A stretch of DNA of 40,737 nucleotides from an uncultured Bacilli bacterium. Lineage in GTDB: Bacteria > Bacillota_I > Bacilli_A > RFN20 > CAG-631. The stretch covers positions 1-40,737 of the forward strand of contig CAKPXF010000025.1 of NCBI GenBank assembly GCA_934201705.1. The letters are read 5' to 3'. Shown here piece after piece: positions 14,351-22,740 of the stretch (within the stretch, counting starts at the first letter, position 1; each line of letters opens with the position of its first letter). The position numbers and the translations under genes were made by a program. Below the pieces are notes generated by a model. That model worked only from the letters and a program-made list of their open reading frames with translations. It was not told the DNA's origin and searched no databases.

Positions 14351-15727
14351 TTATAATGTCATTTTTGAGTCTAAGAAAGTTACTAAATCCTCAATTTTAA
14401 CTCTTTCTTGTTGCATTGTATCTCTATTTCTTATAGTTACTGAATTATCATTTTCAGTATCAAAATCAATTGTTATACAATATGGAGTTCCGATTGCATC
14501 CTCACGGCGATATCTTTTTCCAATTGATCCAGCTTCATCATAATCAATATGGAAATGTTTACTTAACATATCATATACTTCGTTAGCTTTATTTGATAAA
14601 GATTTAGATAATGGAAGAATTGCAGCAACGTATGGAGCAATTGATGGATGTAGATGCATGACTACTCTTGTATCTTTTTCATTTATTACTTCTTCATCGT
14701 AAGCATCGCATAATAATGCTAGCATTAATCTATCAACACCAACTGATGGTTCAACAACATAAGGAATATATCTTTCATTAGTTTCTGGATCCAAATATGT
14801 CATATTTTCTCCAGAATATTGTTGGTGCTTAGTTAAGTCATAATCAGTTCTGTTAGCAATACCCCATAATTCTTCAAATGTTTCTGAAAATGGAAAATTA
14901 TATAAAATATCACAAGTTGCTTTTGCATAGTGAGCCAATTCTGTTGGCTCATATTCAATAAATTTTAAATTATCTTTTTTAATTCCTAAATCGTATAAAA
15001 AGTTCATACAATGATTTTTCCAATAATCATACCACATTGAATCTGTCCCTGGCTTGCAGAAAAATTCCATTTCCATTTGTTCAAATTCTCTTGTCCTGAA
15101 AATAAAGTTTCCTGGAGTAATTTCATTACGGAATGCTTTTCCGATTTGACCAATTCCAAATGGTACTTTCTTTCTTGATGTTCTTTGAACATTTTTGAAG
15201 TTAATAAAAATACCTTGAGCTGTTTCAGGGCGTAAATAAGCTAAAGATTTTTGATCTTCAACAACACCAATAGATGTTTTAAACATTAATTGGAAATTTC
15301 TAATTTTAGTGTATTCTTTATGTCCACATTTAGGACATGTAATATTTTCATTGATATATGCTTCAAGCTCTTCATTATTCATAGTTGAAGCTTTAATTTC
15401 AGGATTAAATTCTTCAATTAATTTGTCTGCTCTATATCTTGATTTACAATATTTGCAATCAATTAAAGGGTCAGAAAATGTTGCAACATGGCCAGATGCC
15501 TCCCAAACCTTTGGACTTAATATAATAGCTGAATCTAAGCCTACATTATATTTACATTCGCTAACAAATCTTTTCCACCAAGCACGTTTAATATTATTTT
15601 TCATTTCAACGCCAAGTGGGCCATAATCCCAGCTATTTGCAAGTCCCCCATATATTTCACTTCCAGCAAAAACAAACCCCTGTACTTTAACATGATTTAC
15701 AATTTTTTCAAATTGTTCTTTTGACAT
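14351..15727 (-). CDS. glyQS: Glycyl-tRNA synthetase, single-chain type
   Basis: The 458-residue enzyme is the homodimeric class II form (unlike the split GlyQ/GlyS type), charging tRNA-Gly. N-terminal GFVFAGSEIYGG and DYGPLG, motif 2 FRTREFEQMEMEFF and motif 3 PSVGVDRLMLALL are present. A cysteine-rich insertion (CKYCKSRYRAD, later CPKCGH) probably binds zinc, and an anticodon-binding domain fills the last 100 residues or so. It is the first gene of the minus-strand operon. Only about 23 nt separate its predicted transcription start from the ATG, so no T-box leader can be present. AGAAGGTG serves as binding site. Confidence 0.97.
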   Translation of the reverse strand: MSKEQFEKIVNHVKVQGFVFAGSEIYGGLANSWDYGPLGVEMKNNIKRAWWKRFVSECKYNVGLDSAIILSPKVWEASGHVATFSDPLIDCKYCKSRYRADKLIEEFNPEIKASTMNNEELEAYINENITCPKCGHKEYTKIRNFQLMFKTSIGVVEDQKSLAYLRPETAQGIFINFKNVQRTSRKKVPFGIGQIGKAFRNEITPGNFIFRTREFEQMEMEFFCKPGTDSMWYDYWKNHCMNFLYDLGIKKDNLKFIEYEPTELAHYAKATCDILYNFPFSETFEELWGIANRTDYDLTKHQQYSGENMTYLDPETNERYIPYVVEPSVGVDRLMLALLCDAYDEEVINEKDTRVVMHLHPSIAPYVAAILPLSKSLSNKANEVYDMLSKHFHIDYDEAGSIGKRYRREDAIGTPYCITIDFDTENDNSVTIRNRDTMQQERVKIEDLVTFLDSKMTL

Positions 15728-15756
15728 AATTGCACCTTCTTTACATTAACCATTAT

Positions 15757-15785
15757 ATTATAAAATATTTTTTATAATATTTCAA
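15757..15785 (-). promoter_or_regulatory. Promoter of glyQS-dnaG-rpoD-trmK
   Basis: Read on the minus strand, TTGAAA (15780-15785) and TATAAT (15757-15762) are exactly 17 nt apart: five of six and six of six consensus bases. The start would be near 15750. Confidence 0.8.
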
Positions 15786-15865
15786 CAAAAATAGCTAAAA
15801 ATGTCATATTCTAAAAACTAATTGTTGAAAAAGTAATAAAATTAAAAAAAATAATTAAAATAATG

Positions 15866-15894
15866 TGGAATTTTAGATTGTTTACTAGTATAAT
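15866..15894 (+). promoter_or_regulatory. Probable galE promoter
   Basis: A full -10 TATAAT (15889-15894) lies 17 nt after a poor -35 (TGGAAT, 15866-15871). It is divergent from the glyQS promoter. Confidence 0.45.
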
Positions 15895-15925
15895 GATAGG
15901 GGTTGCAAAAGGGGGATGAATGTTT

Positions 15926-16942
15926 ATGAATATTTTAGTTGCAGGTGGTGCAGGCTATATCGGAACTCATACATGTGTTGAATTAATAAAAGCGGGGCAT
16001 AATGTTATATGCGCTGACAATTTATTAAACTCAAAATATGAAGCCATCAAGAGAGTTGAGCAAATTACAAATACACCAATTAAGTTTTATAAGGTCGACT
16101 TAACTGATTATGAGACTTCAAAGGTTATCTTTGAAGAAAATCATATTGATGGAATAATTCATTTTGCTGGTTTAAAGTGTGTTCCTGAATCAATTGCAGT
16201 GCCATTGAAATATTATCAAAACAATATCGATTCTGTATTTACAATTATTAGATTAATGAAAACTTACAATGTTAAAAATTTTGTTTTTTCATCAAGTGCT
16301 ACCGTTTATGGAGATCCCAAAACTTTACCAATTACTGAAGAAGCAGAAATTGGTAAAACAACTAATCCATACGGAACAACTAAGTATTTTATCGAAAGAA
16401 TTTTAATGGATATATGTAAAGCTGATTTAACATTAAATGTTGCATTGCTTCGTTATTTTAATCCAGTTGGAGCACATCCATCAGGCTTAATTGGCGAAGA
16501 CCCTAATGGCATACCTAATAATTTAGTTCCTTATGTAACACAAGTAGCAATTGGAAAAAGACCATATGTTCACGTAAATGGAAATGACTATAATACTAAA
16601 GATGGAACAGGTGTTAGAGACTACATTCATATTTGTGATTTGGCATATGGACATGTTTTGGCACTTAATAAATTAATGACAAATCCAGGATTAGTTATTT
16701 ATAATTTAGGAACTGGAAAAGGCTATTCTGTAATGGATGTTTTAAAAGCATTTGATAAGGCTGTTGGCCATGAAATTCCATATCGCATTGAAGGAAGAAG
16801 GCCTGGTGATATTGCAACATGCTATGCAGACCCAACAAAAGCCAGAAATGAGTTGGGATTTGTTACTAAATATGACATTGAAGATATGGCAAAAGATGCT
16901 TGGAATTGGCAAGTAAAAAATCCAAACGGTTATGAAGAATAA
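15926..16942 (+). CDS. galE: UDP-glucose 4-epimerase
   Basis: The 338-residue enzyme interconverts UDP-glucose and UDP-galactose with bound NAD. The Rossmann motif GGAGYIG is at 7-13; the catalytic serine is S124 in FSSSATVYG, and the Y149/K153 pair is in YGTTK. Length and motifs fit GalE throughout. ATG 15920 is in frame, but ATG 15926 lies 10 nt after AAGGGGG (15909-15915) and gives the usual family N-terminus. It stands alone between its own promoter and a terminator; no other Leloir genes are in the window. Confidence 0.95.
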   Translation: MNILVAGGAGYIGTHTCVELIKAGHNVICADNLLNSKYEAIKRVEQITNTPIKFYKVDLTDYETSKVIFEENHIDGIIHFAGLKCVPESIAVPLKYYQNNIDSVFTIIRLMKTYNVKNFVFSSSATVYGDPKTLPITEEAEIGKTTNPYGTTKYFIERILMDICKADLTLNVALLRYFNPVGAHPSGLIGEDPNGIPNNLVPYVTQVAIGKRPYVHVNGNDYNTKDGTGVRDYIHICDLAYGHVLALNKLMTNPGLVIYNLGTGKGYSVMDVLKAFDKAVGHEIPYRIEGRRPGDIATCYADPTKARNELGFVTKYDIEDMAKDAWNWQVKNPNGYEE

Positions 16943-16949
16943 CTAAAAG

Positions 16950-16976
16950 CTTATAGCTCGAGCTATAAGTTTTTTG
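16950..16976 (+). terminator. galE terminator
   Basis: CTTATAGC (16950-16957) and GCTATAAG (16962-16969) form a perfect 8-bp stem with loop TCGA, followed by seven T. Confidence 0.85.
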
Positions 16977-17050
16977 ATTTTTAAAGAAAATATTTTTTTT
17001 AGTTATATTTTATGATAAAATATACGAGGTTATTTGAAAGAAGTGATTAT

Positions 17051-18877
17051 ATGGATTATCAAAAGGTGTTAAATATTGCTGTTATTGCTCACGTAGATGC
17101 TGGAAAATCAACATTAGTTGATGCATTTTTACGTCAAAGTCATGTATTTAGGGATAATGAGGAAGTTGTTGATTGTGTAATGGATAGTAATGAACTTGAA
17201 AGAGAAAGAGGAATTACTATTTATTCAAAGAATTGCTCAATTATGTATAAGGATATCAAAATAAATATTGTTGATACTCCAGGGCATGCCGATTTTTCAT
17301 CGGAAATTGAAAGAATTATTCGAACAGTTGATAACGTAATTTTATTAGTTGATGCATCAGAAGGACCAATGCCTCAAACCAGATTCGTTTTATCAAAGGC
17401 TTTAGAAATTGGTTTAAAGCCTATTTTACTTATCAATAAAATTGATAAAAAAGATGCTAGACCACAAGAAGTAATAGATGAGGTATTTGAATTGTTTTGT
17501 AATTTAAATGCAAATGATGAGCAATTAGATTTTCCTGTCTTATATGGAATTGCAAAAAAAGGTATTGTTAAAGAATCGCTCGATGATCCTAGTGAAAACC
17601 TAGAGCCTTTATTTAAAACAATTTTAAAACATACTCCAATATATGACGTTAGTAAAAATGATCTTCCTTTACAAATGCAAGTATCAACTTTAGCATATGA
17701 TGATTATGTTGGAAGACTTGGAATAGGACGTGTTTTTCAAGGCAGACTAAAAGCAAATCAGACTGTAAGCTATTGCAGAGCTGATGGCAAGATTGTTCAA
17801 GCAAAGATTGCAAAAATATATCAATATAAAGGCATTAAAAGAGTAGAAGCTAGTGAAATTGGAGCTGGGGATATTGCAGTAATTTCAGGAATTCCAAGTA
17901 TTTCAATTGGTGAAACAATTTGCTCAAAAGATAATCCACAGCCACTAGAATTAATTCAAATTGAAGAGCCAACACTTTCAATGGACTTTTGCGTAAATAC
18001 ATCTCCATTTGCCGGAAGAAGCGGGAAGTTTTTAACTACGCTACAAATTAAAGATAGATTACTAAAAGAGTTAGAGGTTAATGTTGGTATGAAGGTTGAA
18101 GATAATCCAACTACAGAAAGCTTTAAGGTTTCAGGAAGAGGTGAATTACATCTTTCTGTTTTAATTGAAAAGATGCGCCGTGAGGGCTATGAATTTGCTG
18201 TTTCTCGCCCTAAAGTAATTATGCATGAGGAAAATGGCAAATTATTAGAGCCAATGCAAAGAGTAACAGTTAACGTTGTTGATCATTATGCTGGAAGAGT
18301 TATCCAAGCCTTTAATTTAAGAAAAGGAATTATGGAAGATATGGATTCAACAAATGGCTATACAAAGCTTATTTATGTTTTGCCAGCCCGTTCGTTAATT
18401 GGATATAGACAAGAATTTACAAATGAAACACATGGCGAAGGGACTTTACTTACTCAGTTTATTGGCTATGCTCCATATGTTGGTGAATTACCTCGTAGAA
18501 GTAACGGAGTAATGGTATCTGTTGCTACAGGCACTACAATGGCTTATTCTTTACAATTTTTAGAAGATAGAGGAACTTTATTAGTTGGGCCATCAGTTGA
18601 AGTATATGAAGGACAAATTATTGGAATTAATAATATGTCAAATGACCTATCTGTAAATCCTATTAAAAATAAAAATTTAACATCAGTAAGAAGTGCAGCT
18701 ACAGATGTTGCGGTTAGCGTATCTGCCCCAAGAGTTATGACACTTGAGGAAGCTCTTGAATTTATAGAAGATGATGAACTTGTTGAAATAACGCCAGATG
18801 CCATAAGACTTAGAAAGAAAAACTTAACAAAGCTTGATAGAAGACTTGCCTTTAGAGAGGAACAAGCAAAGAATTAA
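17051..18877 (+). CDS. typA: Translational GTPase TypA/BipA
   Basis: The 608-residue protein has the TypA layout: GTPase domain with G1 AHVDAGKST (13-21), G2 RGITI (53-57), G3 DTPGHADF (75-82) and G4 NKID (129-132), then beta-barrel, two EF-G-like domains and the TypA-specific C-terminus. It acts on the ribosome in 50S assembly and stress adaptation. G1 reads DAGKS where most TypA proteins have DHGKT. An in-frame ATG at 17012 exists, but ATG 17051 has AAGAAGTG upstream and gives the family N-terminus. A terminator follows directly, making it a single-gene unit upstream of the ribosomal cluster. Confidence 0.95.
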   Translation: MDYQKVLNIAVIAHVDAGKSTLVDAFLRQSHVFRDNEEVVDCVMDSNELERERGITIYSKNCSIMYKDIKINIVDTPGHADFSSEIERIIRTVDNVILLVDASEGPMPQTRFVLSKALEIGLKPILLINKIDKKDARPQEVIDEVFELFCNLNANDEQLDFPVLYGIAKKGIVKESLDDPSENLEPLFKTILKHTPIYDVSKNDLPLQMQVSTLAYDDYVGRLGIGRVFQGRLKANQTVSYCRADGKIVQAKIAKIYQYKGIKRVEASEIGAGDIAVISGIPSISIGETICSKDNPQPLELIQIEEPTLSMDFCVNTSPFAGRSGKFLTTLQIKDRLLKELEVNVGMKVEDNPTTESFKVSGRGELHLSVLIEKMRREGYEFAVSRPKVIMHEENGKLLEPMQRVTVNVVDHYAGRVIQAFNLRKGIMEDMDSTNGYTKLIYVLPARSLIGYRQEFTNETHGEGTLLTQFIGYAPYVGELPRRSNGVMVSVATGTTMAYSLQFLEDRGTLLVGPSVEVYEGQIIGINNMSNDLSVNPIKNKNLTSVRSAATDVAVSVSAPRVMTLEEALEFIEDDELVEITPDAIRLRKKNLTKLDRRLAFREEQAKN

Positions 18878-18903
18878 GATTGCAATTATGCAGTCTTTTT
18901 TTT
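18876..18903 (+). terminator. typA terminator
   Basis: AAGATTGCA (18876-18884) pairs with TGCAGTCTT (18889-18897), 9 bp including one G-U, loop ATTA, followed by a run of T. The 5' arm overlaps the typA stop codon. Confidence 0.85.
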
Positions 18904-19007
18904 CTTTATAGGGTATTAGAAAGTCAATAATAAGCTTTTAGATTCACTTAGTAAAGAAACTAAAATTATACTAAAAACGCACTATAAACTAGCTATATAA
19001 ATAAGGA
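18904..19007. other. AT-rich spacer, nothing recognised
   Basis: Between the typA terminator and the GC alternating tract I see no open frame, RNA gene or convincing promoter. Several scattered ACTAAA/TTTAG-like short words occur but form no stable structure. Confidence 0.5.
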
Positions 19008-19022
19008 ATGCGCGCGCGTGTA
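19008..19022. other. Alternating purine/pyrimidine GC tract (possible Z-DNA)
   Basis: Fifteen bases alternate strictly between purine and pyrimidine around the core GCGCGCGCG, an extreme GC island in an AT-rich intergenic region. It lies 18 nt upstream of the -35 of the ribosomal promoter, followed by A-tracts. Confidence 0.6.
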
Positions 19023-19070
19023 AAAAAATAAAAAAAATGCTTGCAATTAGTTGCTATTTTGTAGTATGAT
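19022..19070 (+). promoter_or_regulatory. Promoter of the S10-spc-alpha cluster, with A-tract
   Basis: TTGCAA (19041-19046) and TATGAT (19065-19070) are 18 nt apart. Directly upstream lie phased A-runs (19022-19038), the position and composition of an UP element. The start is expected near 19077. Confidence 0.65.
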
Positions 19071-19076
19071 AGTAAA

Positions 19077-19198
19077 GGCAGTTTGGCGATGATATGCGAA
19101 GTTGCCGGAACACCGAAATTCGTTGTCATTATAGGTGTACCGAGGTTCTCGCATGGAGCAAGTCTAAGCCAAGAATTAGGCGAAAGGAGAAATATTTA
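19077..19198 (+). promoter_or_regulatory. Structured leader of rpsJ, candidate ribosomal-protein regulatory RNA
   Basis: Several helices can be drawn. Helix A: ATGCGA (19094-19099) with TCGCAT (19149-19154). Helix B inside it: CGG-A-ACACC (19106-19114) with GGTGT-A-CCG (19134-19142), with one A/A mismatch. Helix C: GTCTAA (19162-19167) with TTAGGC (19176-19181), just before the Shine-Dalgarno. Two alternatives compete: GGCAGTTT (19077-19084) with AAGTTGCC (19099-19106), and TTTGGC (19082-19087) with GCCAAG (19168-19173), the latter inside the helix C loop. This suggests a regulatory RNA for the S10 operon; which protein binds is not known from sequence. Confidence 0.55.
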
Positions 19199-19510
19199 AT
19201 GGCAAAATCAAAAAAAATCAGAATTAGATTAAAGGCATTCGAACATAAGACACTAGATGAAAGTGTTGCTAAGATTATCGAAGCCGCAAAGAGCACTGGA
19301 GCAAAGGTTGTTGGACCAGTACCTCTTCCAACAGAGAAACAAGTTTATACTTTATTACGTGCTGTACATAAGTATAAAGATTCTCGTGAACAATTCGAAA
19401 TCAGAACTCATAAGAGACTTCTTGATATCGTAAATCCAACAGCAAAAACAATGGATGCTTTAACAAATCTAGTATTACCTAGTGGAGTTGACATCGAAAT
19501 TAAATTATAG
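19199..19510 (+). CDS. rpsJ: 30S ribosomal protein S10
   Basis: The 103-residue protein is standard S10 (signature EIRTHKRLLDI; VVGPVPLPTEK), a 30S head protein that also pairs with NusB in antitermination. It opens the merged S10-spc-alpha cluster. The frame stays open upstream to 19094, but that stretch is the structured leader; ATG 19199 has AAAGGAGA upstream and the family N-terminus (MAKSKKIRIRL). Confidence 0.97.
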   Translation: MAKSKKIRIRLKAFEHKTLDESVAKIIEAAKSTGAKVVGPVPLPTEKQVYTLLRAVHKYKDSREQFEIRTHKRLLDIVNPTAKTMDALTNLVLPSGVDIEIKL

Positions 19511-19530
19511 TTGTAAGGAGGACGAAGAAA

Positions 19531-20214
19531 ATGAAAGCTATTTTAGGTAGAAAAGTAGGAATGACTCAAGTCTTTGCAACTGATGGAACAATGCTTCCTG
19601 TAACAGTTATTGAAGTTTTACCAAATACTGTTATGCAAAAGAAAACATTAGAAAATGATGGCTATGAAGCTATTCAACTTGGTTATGAAGATAAAAAAGA
19701 AAATCTTGCTAACAAAGCTGAAAAGGGACATGCTGCAAAAGCAAATGCAACTCCAAAGAAATTTCTTAAAGAAGTTAAGGGCGATGAAATGCTTAAGTAC
19801 AATGTTGGCGATCTTGTAAAGGTTGATATCTTCCAAGCAGGTGAACTAGTTGATGTTACTGCTAAGACAAAGGGACATGGTTTTACAGGTGCAGTTAAAA
19901 GATGGAATGCAACAATTGGTCCAAGAGCTCATGGTTCTGGATACCATAGAGGACCTGGTTCATTAGCTACTTCAGGTAGATATAATAACACAGTTCGTGG
20001 TGGTATGCATATGCCAGGACATTACGGATTTGAACAAGTTACCACTTTAAATCTTACAGTTGTAGCAGTTGACGTGGAAAAAAATGCAATCTTAATTAAA
20101 GGTTCTGTTCCAGGAGCTAATAGAAGTTTAGTAACAATTCGTTCTGCTGTAAAATTTACAAAGAACGTTCCTGCAGCAAAGACACTTGTTAATTATAGTG
20201 CAAAAGCTGAATAA
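19531..20214 (+). CDS. rplC: 50S ribosomal protein L3
   Basis: The 227-residue protein is L3, an early assembly protein reaching the peptidyl transferase centre. KGHGFTGAVKRW, GSGYHRGPGS and MHMPGHYG are family signatures. It is some 15-20 residues longer than most bacterial L3, mainly through a tail after the conserved VPGANRS region. AAGGAGG lies before ATG. Confidence 0.97.
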   Translation: MKAILGRKVGMTQVFATDGTMLPVTVIEVLPNTVMQKKTLENDGYEAIQLGYEDKKENLANKAEKGHAAKANATPKKFLKEVKGDEMLKYNVGDLVKVDIFQAGELVDVTAKTKGHGFTGAVKRWNATIGPRAHGSGYHRGPGSLATSGRYNNTVRGGMHMPGHYGFEQVTTLNLTVVAVDVEKNAILIKGSVPGANRSLVTIRSAVKFTKNVPAAKTLVNYSAKAE

Positions 20215-20227
20215 GGAGGATTAAGTG

Positions 20228-20851
20228 ATGAATTATAATGTTGTCAATAAAGTAGGAGAAGTAGTTAAGCAAGTTGAATTAAACGATGCAATCTTCAATG
20301 TAGAATATAATCAACAATGTGTATTCGATGCAATTATGGTTGCAAGAAGCAATTCAAGACAAGCTACTGCAAAAACTAAAAAAAGAGACGAAGTACGTGG
20401 TGGAGGAAGAAAACCATTTAGACAAAAAGGTACTGGTAGAGCAAGACAAGGTAGCTCAAGAGAACCTCAAATGGTTGGTGGTGGCGTAGTATTTGGCCCT
20501 ACTGGAATCCAAAACTTTAAAATTAGACAAAACAAGAAAGCTGCTAGATTAGCACTTAAATCTGTTTTAACTGAAAAAGCACATAACGAAGGACTAGTTG
20601 TTGTTGATGAATTCAATTTCAAAGAAGCAAAAACAAAAGAATTCGTTAAAGTATTAGATGCTGTAAAAGCAGGGGAAAAGATTTTATTCGTAGCAAATGA
20701 AGAAGATGACTTAACAGTATTATCTGCAAGAAACCTTCAATACGTTAAAATCGTATATCCAAATGGAATTAATGTATATGATATCGCAAACGTTGATACA
20801 TTATTAGTTTCTGAATCAGCATTAAAAACAATTGAGGAGGTATTTGCATAA
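20228..20851 (+). CDS. rplD: 50S ribosomal protein L4
   Basis: The 207-residue protein is L4, lining the exit tunnel with its extended loop (GGGRKPFRQKGTGRARQGS). In gamma-proteobacteria L4 represses the S10 operon through the leader; whether it does so here is untested. A GTG at 20225 is in frame, but ATG 20228 has AGGAGGA 7 nt upstream. The stop overlaps the rplW start by one base (TAATG). Confidence 0.97.
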   Translation: MNYNVVNKVGEVVKQVELNDAIFNVEYNQQCVFDAIMVARSNSRQATAKTKKRDEVRGGGRKPFRQKGTGRARQGSSREPQMVGGGVVFGPTGIQNFKIRQNKKAARLALKSVLTEKAHNEGLVVVDEFNFKEAKTKEFVKVLDAVKAGEKILFVANEEDDLTVLSARNLQYVKIVYPNGINVYDIANVDTLLVSESALKTIEEVFA

Positions 20852-21204
20852 TGGCTAAGAAAAAAGAAGTAGCAACTCCAGCAGTTGAAAATGCCAAAAA
20901 AGTTGTAGATCGTTATTTTGATGTAATTGTTAGTCCAGTTTTAACTGAAAAAACAATGAATCTTACTCAAAAACAAAATAAAGTAACTGTAAAAGTTAAT
21001 GCAAAATCTTCAAAAGAAGAAATCAAAGATGCATTCGAAGCAATCTTTGGTGTAAAAGTTGCAAAGGTTAACGTTATTAATGTTGCTCCAAGAGCAAAGA
21101 GAATGGGACGTTACGAAGGACAAGTTAGTGGTTATAAAAAAGCTATCGTTAAATTAGCTGAAGGCCAAAGCTTAGATTTATATTCAGAAGCATCTGAAAA
21201 TTAA
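20851..21204 (+). CDS. rplW: 50S ribosomal protein L23
   Basis: The 117-residue protein is L23, at the tunnel exit where trigger factor and the signal recognition particle dock. The conserved core starts near residue 27 (VSPVLTEKT); about 20 residues of Lys/Ala-rich N-terminal extension precede it compared with the usual 95-residue protein. It is coupled to rplD by TAATG. Confidence 0.96.
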   Translation: MAKKKEVATPAVENAKKVVDRYFDVIVSPVLTEKTMNLTQKQNKVTVKVNAKSSKEEIKDAFEAIFGVKVAKVNVINVAPRAKRMGRYEGQVSGYKKAIVKLAEGQSLDLYSEASEN

Positions 21205-21233
21205 AATAGGAAAATATAGGAGGAAATACAATT

Positions 21234-22067
21234 ATGGGTATTAAAACATATAGACCCGTTACACCAAGTTTACGTGCAACAACATCATTGACATATGATG
21301 AAATTACAAAAAGTTCTCCTGAGAAAAGTTTATTAAGTTCAGCTAAAAAGCACGGTGGACGTAATAACCAAGGACAAATCACATGTCGTCACAAAGGCGG
21401 AGGACACAAACAAAAATATAGAATTATCGACTTTGCAAGAAACAAAGACAATATTCCAGCAAAGGTTGCAGCAATTGAATATGATCCAAATCGTACAGCA
21501 AACATTGCTTTATTATACTATGTAGATGGTGTTAAAACTTACATCATCGCTCCAAAAGGATTAAAGGTTGGAGATGTAGTTGTTTCTGGCGAAAAAACTG
21601 ATATTAAAGTTGGTAATGCTCTTTGCATTAAAAATGTACCAGATGGTGAATTAGTTCACAATATCGAGTTACATCCTGGACGTGGCGGACAATTAGTAAG
21701 ATCAGCTGGCTCAAGTGCTCAAATTCTTGGTAAAGAAGGAAGATTCGTTACAATTAGACTTGCAAGTGGCGAAGTTCGTAAGATTTTAGGCGAATGTAAA
21801 GCTACAATTGGTGTAGTTGGCAATGAAGACCACAGCTTAGTTAACTTAGGAAAAGCTGGTAGAAATAGATGGTTAGGTGTAAGACCTACAGTTCGTGGTT
21901 CAGTTATGAACCCAAATGACCACCCACATGGTGGTGGTGAAGGTAAATGTCCAGTTGGACGTCCATCACCTATGACTCCATGGGGCAAGAAAGCTCAAGG
22001 TGTTAAGACACGTAGAGTTAAAAAAGCTTCTACTAAATTAATTATTAGAAGAAAGAATGATAAATAG
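21234..22067 (+). CDS. rplB: 50S ribosomal protein L2
   Basis: The 277-residue protein is L2, needed for subunit joining and peptidyl transferase assembly. N-terminal KHGGRNNQGQIT, the RNA-binding core and the C-terminal NPNDHPHGGGEG loop, with the conserved histidine near the catalytic centre, are all present. AGGAGG precedes ATG. The stop TAG is part of the next gene's TAGGAGG. Confidence 0.97.
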   Translation: MGIKTYRPVTPSLRATTSLTYDEITKSSPEKSLLSSAKKHGGRNNQGQITCRHKGGGHKQKYRIIDFARNKDNIPAKVAAIEYDPNRTANIALLYYVDGVKTYIIAPKGLKVGDVVVSGEKTDIKVGNALCIKNVPDGELVHNIELHPGRGGQLVRSAGSSAQILGKEGRFVTIRLASGEVRKILGECKATIGVVGNEDHSLVNLGKAGRNRWLGVRPTVRGSVMNPNDHPHGGGEGKCPVGRPSPMTPWGKKAQGVKTRRVKKASTKLIIRRKNDK

Positions 22068-22079
22068 GAGGAAATAATC

Positions 22080-22376
22080 ATGGCACGTAGTGTTAAAAAA
22101 GGACCATTTTGTGATGAACATTTAATGAAAAAGGTTGAAGCATTAAATGCATCTGGTAAAAAAGAAGTAATTAAGACATGGTCAAGAAGATCAACAATCT
22201 TCCCATCATTTGTAGAACATACATTTGCAGTATATAACGGTCGTGAACATTTACCTGTTTACGTTACTGAAGAAATGGTTGGTCATAAACTTGGAGAATT
22301 CGCTCCAACAAGAACTTTCCATGGACATATTGGAAATAATGCTGAAGATAGAGCAGCCGCTCTAGCTAAGAACTAA
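22080..22376 (+). CDS. rpsS: 30S ribosomal protein S19
   Basis: The 98-residue protein is S19 of the 30S head, which partners with S13 at the A-site finger bridge. RSVKKGPFCDEHL and KLGEFAPTRTFHGH are family signatures, and the length is normal. It ends TAATAGGAGG, feeding directly into the rplV binding site. Confidence 0.97.
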   Translation: MARSVKKGPFCDEHLMKKVEALNASGKKEVIKTWSRRSTIFPSFVEHTFAVYNGREHLPVYVTEEMVGHKLGEFAPTRTFHGHIGNNAEDRAAALAKN

Positions 22377-22390
22377 TAGGAGGTCTATTT

Positions 22391-22726
22391 ATGGAAGCAA
22401 CAGCAAAATTAATGGGCGTTAGAATTAGTCCTCAAAAAGCAAAATTAGTAGTTGATTTAATTCGTGGTAAATCAGTTAGCGAAGCTTTAGATATCTTAGC
22501 TTTCACTAATAAATTTGCAGCTGAACCAATTGCAAAATTAGTTAAATCTGCAGCAGCAAATGCCACAAATAATTATAAAATGGATGAAGCTTCTTTATAT
22601 ATTAAAGAAATCTGGGTTGGACCTGGAAGAACTTTAAAGAGATTTATGCCAAAAGCTAAAGGTAGCGCATCTAGAATTTTAAAGAGAACTAGCCATATCA
22701 ATGTAGTGGTTAGCGATGAAAGATAA
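22391..22726 (+). CDS. rplV: 50S ribosomal protein L22
   Basis: The 111-residue protein is L22, with GVRISPQKAKLVVDLIRGK at the start and a beta-hairpin (GPGRTLKRFMPKAKGSAS) that lines the exit tunnel and is the usual site of macrolide-resistance changes; no such change is evident by eye. Length is normal. Confidence 0.97.
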   Translation: MEATAKLMGVRISPQKAKLVVDLIRGKSVSEALDILAFTNKFAAEPIAKLVKSAAANATNNYKMDEASLYIKEIWVGPGRTLKRFMPKAKGSASRILKRTSHINVVVSDER

Positions 22727-22740
22727 TAGGAGGAGCAAAT

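Noticed and set aside
19094..19198. S10 with a 35-residue N-terminal extension
   Set aside because: The stretch is the structured leader; the Shine-Dalgarno AAAGGAGA lies directly before ATG 19199, and the extra residues (Cys/Arg-rich) match no S10.
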